Assembly: GCA_003173995.1 (NCBI GenBank)
Contig: PRDT01000057.1
Coordinates: 1 to 8,454, forward strand
DNA from: Candidatus Levyibacteriota bacterium
Lineage (GTDB): Bacteria; Patescibacteriota; Microgenomatia; Levybacterales; UBA12049
DNA length: 8,454 nucleotides
Direction: 5' to 3'
Below are positions 6,246 through 8,454 of the stretch, piece by piece; position 1 is the first letter of the stretch, and each line of letters begins with the position of its first letter. The position numbers and the translations under genes were made by a program. The notes beneath the pieces are model-generated. The model was not told the origin of the DNA. It saw nothing but the letters and a program-made list of their open reading frames with translations, and searched no databases.

Positions 6246-6740
6246 ATGGGAGAACTTATTTCTGGAGAGAGATTTACTGCGTATTACGTATCTCGTAATG
6301 GACACTATCCCCAGTCCCACTATCATCAGAAAACACTTATAGTAGATGATAGACCTCCGACAAGTGGAGAAATGGGTTTTTTTCTTGAAAGGGGAGATAT
6401 CTGGATGGAACCACCCTGGAAGACGGTCAAATATTATGTTCCAGATCATATGCAAGAGGAGGCCTTCAATGATGTTTTGAGTCTTGGTCCTGATTTTCAA
6501 AGCTCAAGCTCACTCCAATTCAATGGAAAAGGAAGAGTTGTTGGGTCGCGAATAGAGGTGGTCGGACCATACGCTGATACAAGAGGGAGGCCAACAATTG
6601 AAGCACTTATTAGTACAGATGGAAGGCTCACGCAAGTCAATTATGTCAGGCGACGTGTCCGGCACCCACGCGAAAGAGGAACAATGGATAATTTTTCAAA
6701 AATAAGAAGAACAGCTTTGCAAAGACAAGAGAGGCAGTAA
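6246..6740 (+). CDS. Unrecognised protein, second of two tandem paralogs (164 aa)
   Basis: This is the paralog of the preceding gene, 100 bp downstream on the same strand. It starts at ATG 6246, the only in-frame ATG after the stop TGA at 6231-6233, with a GAGAAAGTGAG purine stretch just upstream. The conserved core includes EMGFFLERGDIW (42-53), WKTVKYYVP (58-66), LSLG-x-x-F (79-84), VVGPYADTRG (105-114) and VNYVRRRV (131-138). The last ~30 residues are strongly basic (RRRVRHPRERG... RRTALQRQERQ), unlike the body, which might suggest nucleic-acid or ribosome contact; this is weak inference. Its TAA stop (6738-6740) directly abuts the stop of rplA on the other strand, with no base and no terminator between. 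Function unknown. Confidence 0.72.
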   Translation: MGELISGERFTAYYVSRNGHYPQSHYHQKTLIVDDRPPTSGEMGFFLERGDIWMEPPWKTVKYYVPDHMQEEAFNDVLSLGPDFQSSSSLQFNGKGRVVGSRIEVVGPYADTRGRPTIEALISTDGRLTQVNYVRRRVRHPRERGTMDNFSKIRRTALQRQERQ

Positions 6741-7625
6741 TTATTTCACCAAAAGCTTTACAGCTGGAGACATTGTGGATTTAAGGGTTACATTTTTAAT
6801 ATTTTTTGTTTGAACTGCATCAAGAGCTGCGGTGATATTTGCAGAAAGCTTTTCTTTTCCAAAAGAGAGCTTTCCTACCATCAAATGCATGACTGGAGCT
6901 TTGGCTTCTGTCTTGAAATTCATTTGTCCGCCTTCAAACTTCTTTGCAACATCTTCTGGCTTTGGTGTGATAGTGCCATTTTTTGGATTTGGCATAAGAC
7001 CTTTAGGACCAAGAATTCTTGCAACTTTAGCCAGTCTTGGCATTGCATCAGGTGTTGCAACTAAAATATCAAAATTGATTTTTCCAGCTTCAATTTCTTT
7101 CAAGAGATCATCTGCTGCTTTTGGATCTTTTGCTGGAGCAAGAATTGCAACTTTTGTTGTTTTGCCAGTTCCATGTGGCAATGTCATATGTCCATTAACT
7201 CCTGTTGTGAGGGTATTAATGTGAAGCTCAACACTTTCATCAAATTTTGCCATATGGGTCTTTTCTACCAAATCAAGTGCTTGGGAAAGGGAATAGAGCT
7301 TATTTTTTTCAACGAGAGCTTTTACTTCTTTGTACTTTTCTGATCTTTCTCGACCTTTTCCTGCCTTTTTCATTGGCTTTTTTGCTACCTTTTTCTCTTC
7401 TTTTACTGGCTCTGCTTCTTGTGTTGGTTCTGCTGCTGGAGCTGCTTCTTCTTGGGCTTTCTCTTGTGCTGCTTCAGCTTGCTTTTGGACTGCTTTGTCT
7501 TTAGAACGAGCTTGACCTTCTGCTATAGCTGCAGCAATTTTAGCCTCTTTTCGGGCTTTTGCTGCTTCTTGTTCTTTTTGCTCTTGTTCTTCATTCCCAA
7601 GAGTTTTTGCTCTAATTTTACCCAT
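6741..7625 (-). CDS. rplA: 50S ribosomal protein uL1 with ~90-residue N-terminal extension
   Basis: The protein is 294 aa; typical bacterial uL1 is ~230. The conserved body starts around residue 92 (RERSEKYKEVKALVEKNKLY) and shows KFDESVELHIN, LPHGTGKTTKVAILAP, the signature ARILGPKGLMPNPKNGTIT (~202-220) and a final TLKSTMSPAVKL. uL1 binds 23S rRNA to form the mobile L1 stalk that assists exit of deacylated tRNA, and in some bacteria it represses rplKA translation. Residues ~11-90 are a Lys/Glu/Ala/Gln-rich, probably helical, roughly charge-balanced extension ending KKPMKKAGKG. The opening MGKIRAKTLG, followed by a charged stretch, recalls uL1 of some Microgenomates, which is from memory. 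The start ATG 7625-7623 is one base after the rplK stop, implying translational coupling; no clear Shine-Dalgarno is seen. Having uL1 argues against the Parcubacteria lineages that lost it. Confidence 0.97.
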   Translation of the reverse strand: MGKIRAKTLGNEEQEQKEQEAAKARKEAKIAAAIAEGQARSKDKAVQKQAEAAQEKAQEEAAPAAEPTQEAEPVKEEKKVAKKPMKKAGKGRERSEKYKEVKALVEKNKLYSLSQALDLVEKTHMAKFDESVELHINTLTTGVNGHMTLPHGTGKTTKVAILAPAKDPKAADDLLKEIEAGKINFDILVATPDAMPRLAKVARILGPKGLMPNPKNGTITPKPEDVAKKFEGGQMNFKTEAKAPVMHLMVGKLSFGKEKLSANITAALDAVQTKNIKNVTLKSTMSPAVKLLVK

Positions 7626-7626
7626 A

Positions 7627-8049
7627 TTATTTTACTTGAATTCCCATACTTCGAGCTGTTCCGGCGACGATAAGTGCGCCTGCTTCGATATCATTTGCAT
7701 TCAAATCTTCCATTTTTGCCTCAGCTATCTTTCGGCATTGATCCATTGTGAGAGTTCCGGCTGATTCTTTACTTGGTCTACCAGAACCTTTTTCAATTTT
7801 GAGCTCTTTTTTGATCATTTCAGCAACTGGTGGTTTCTTTGTGATGAAAGAGAAGGTTCGATCTTCATAAACAGTAATCACAACTGGCAAAATATTGCCT
7901 TTTTGATCGGCTGTTCGGTCATTAAATGCCTTCACGAAATCCATAATTGGAAGTCCGTGCTGACCAAGTGCTGGTCCAACGGGTGGTGCTGGTGTTGCTG
8001 CACCGGCTGGAACGTTAAGTTTAATAAATGTCTTGATTTTCTTTGCCAT
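7627..8049 (-). CDS. rplK: 50S ribosomal protein uL11
   Basis: A 140-aa protein, the standard family length. The N-terminal domain (~1-70) has the proline-rich APPVGPALGQHGLPIMDFVK run that, with 23S rRNA, forms the thiostrepton/RelA-responsive part of the GTPase centre. The KKPP linker (71-74) leads to the C-terminal rRNA-binding domain (~75-140), with the signature CRKIAEAKMEDLNANDIEAG and a typical ending ARSMGIQVK. It begins at ATG 8049-8047, 12 bp after the nusG stop, with AAGGAG at a good distance, and its stop is separated from rplA by one base. Gene order nusG-rplK-rplA is the usual bacterial one. Nothing in the protein is unusual. Confidence 0.98.
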   Translation of the reverse strand: MAKKIKTFIKLNVPAGAATPAPPVGPALGQHGLPIMDFVKAFNDRTADQKGNILPVVITVYEDRTFSFITKKPPVAEMIKKELKIEKGSGRPSKESAGTLTMDQCRKIAEAKMEDLNANDIEAGALIVAGTARSMGIQVK

Positions 8050-8057
8050 AATAGCTG

Positions 8058-8063
8058 CTCCTT
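8058..8063 (-). promoter_or_regulatory. Shine-Dalgarno of rplK overlapping the nusG stop
   Basis: The minus strand reads AAGGAG, 8 nt before the rplK ATG, sharing bases with the nusG TAA (8064-8062). The overlap suggests the ribosome finishing nusG helps open or supply the rplK site. Confidence 0.8.
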
Positions 8064-8454
8064 ATATCTTTGCGACTTGCAGGAAGTCTAACTCAACTGG
8101 TGTTTCTCGTCCGAAGATAGAGACAAGAACTCTCAATTTACCCTTTGCTTCGTCAATAGATTCGATGGTACCCAAGAAGTCTGCAAATGGACCATCAACA
8201 ATTTTAACAGCCTCACCAACGGTAAATGCTGCCTTGTACAGTGGCTCATCCATCTTCATAAACTTCTGAATAGCTTCAACTTCTTTTTCTGAGATAGGGG
8301 TTGGTTTATTTCCTGCACCAATGAAAGCGGTTACACCTTGGGTGGTGCGGACCATAAGCCATGTCTCATCAGTAAGAATCATCTTCACGAGTACATATCC
8401 TGGGAAGATTTTTTCATTGACTTGCTGCTTTTTGCCTTGACTTACTTTGGTGAT
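8062..8454 (-). CDS. nusG: Transcription termination/antitermination factor NusG (N-terminal part outside window)
   Basis: 130 residues plus the stop are visible; the start lies beyond the right edge. The visible part opens in the second half of the NGN domain: a QGKKQQVNEKIFPGYVLV run (the FPGY-x-x-V motif is diagnostic), then TWLMVRTTQGVTAFIG. The C-terminal KOW domain follows (FTVGEAVKIVDGPFADFLGTI..., last ~50 residues). NusG binds the RNA polymerase clamp through NGN, while KOW contacts NusE/uS10 or Rho, coupling transcription with translation. A GTG at 8386-8388 is internal, because the NusG motif continues upstream in frame. It is first in the visible nusG-rplK-rplA operon. The family normally has ~170-190 residues, so roughly 50 are missing. 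Confidence 0.96.
   Translation of the reverse strand: MTKVSQGKKQQVNEKIFPGYVLVKMILTDETWLMVRTTQGVTAFIGAGNKPTPISEKEVEAIQKFMKMDEPLYKAAFTVGEAVKIVDGPFADFLGTIESIDEAKGKLRVLVSIFGRETPVELDFLQVAKI

Noticed and set aside
6142..6342. 66-codon plus-strand frame between and overlapping the two paralogs
   Set aside because: It overlaps the start of the second paralog in another frame and has no Shine-Dalgarno. At most it could be a decayed N-terminus, which is discussed as a separate finding.
6832..7673. Plus-strand frames opposite rplA, including a Leu/Phe/Cys-rich one that looks like a membrane protein
   Set aside because: This is the mirror image of the Lys/Glu/Ala-rich uL1 extension. rplA is certain and the antisense composition is fully explained by it.

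Overview
This window looks like a piece of a small bacterial genome, most likely from the Candidate Phyla Radiation (Patescibacteria), with Microgenomates as my best guess. The clues are a uL1 with a long Lys/Glu/Ala-rich N-terminal extension, a uL10 with a long Ala/Pro/Glu-rich tail, a secreted beta-propeller protein with Pro-Thr 'TPTP' linkers, tight gene packing, and several proteins I cannot place. The phylum assignment is inference; no 16S rRNA is present. All reading frames fit the standard bacterial code (stops are TAA, with one TGA).

Layout, left to right. (1) 1-2379, plus strand: the 3' part of a large surface protein, made of NHL-type propeller repeats, a Pro-Thr linker, an 8-cysteine module, a second linker and a second copy of the module. 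(2) 2424-3017, minus strand: an unrecognised 197-aa protein with a good sigma-70-type promoter placed so close to its ATG that the mRNA would be almost leaderless. (3) 3126-4508, minus strand: a self-contained rplJ-rplL unit (uL10 and bL12). It has a consensus promoter, a recognisable L10-leader RNA with competing antiterminator and terminator stems, a very strong Shine-Dalgarno before rplL, and a strong intrinsic terminator. (4) 4519-6740: three non-ribosomal genes. One is a minus-strand 346-aa protein with glutamine-synthetase/GCS-like amidoligase motifs. The other two are plus-strand tandem paralogs of an unrecognised family. (5) 6741-8454, minus strand: rplA (uL1), rplK (uL11) and the 3' part of nusG, packed as one operon that continues beyond the right edge.

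How it fits together. nusG-rplK-rplA and rplJ-rplL are normally adjacent (nusG-rplKAJL). Here about 2.3 kb of unrelated genes separates the two halves, and rplJL has acquired or kept its own promoter and an autoregulatory leader. The leader should let uL10, or the uL10-bL12 complex, shut off its own transcription, and it would also attenuate readthrough from the amidoligase-like gene, whose stop lies only about 10 bp from the rplJ promoter. The plus-strand pair converges on rplA with no spacer at all between the two stop codons. The items most worth a second look are the amidoligase-like gene with its divergent paralog pair, the L10 leader, and the duplicated 8-Cys module.
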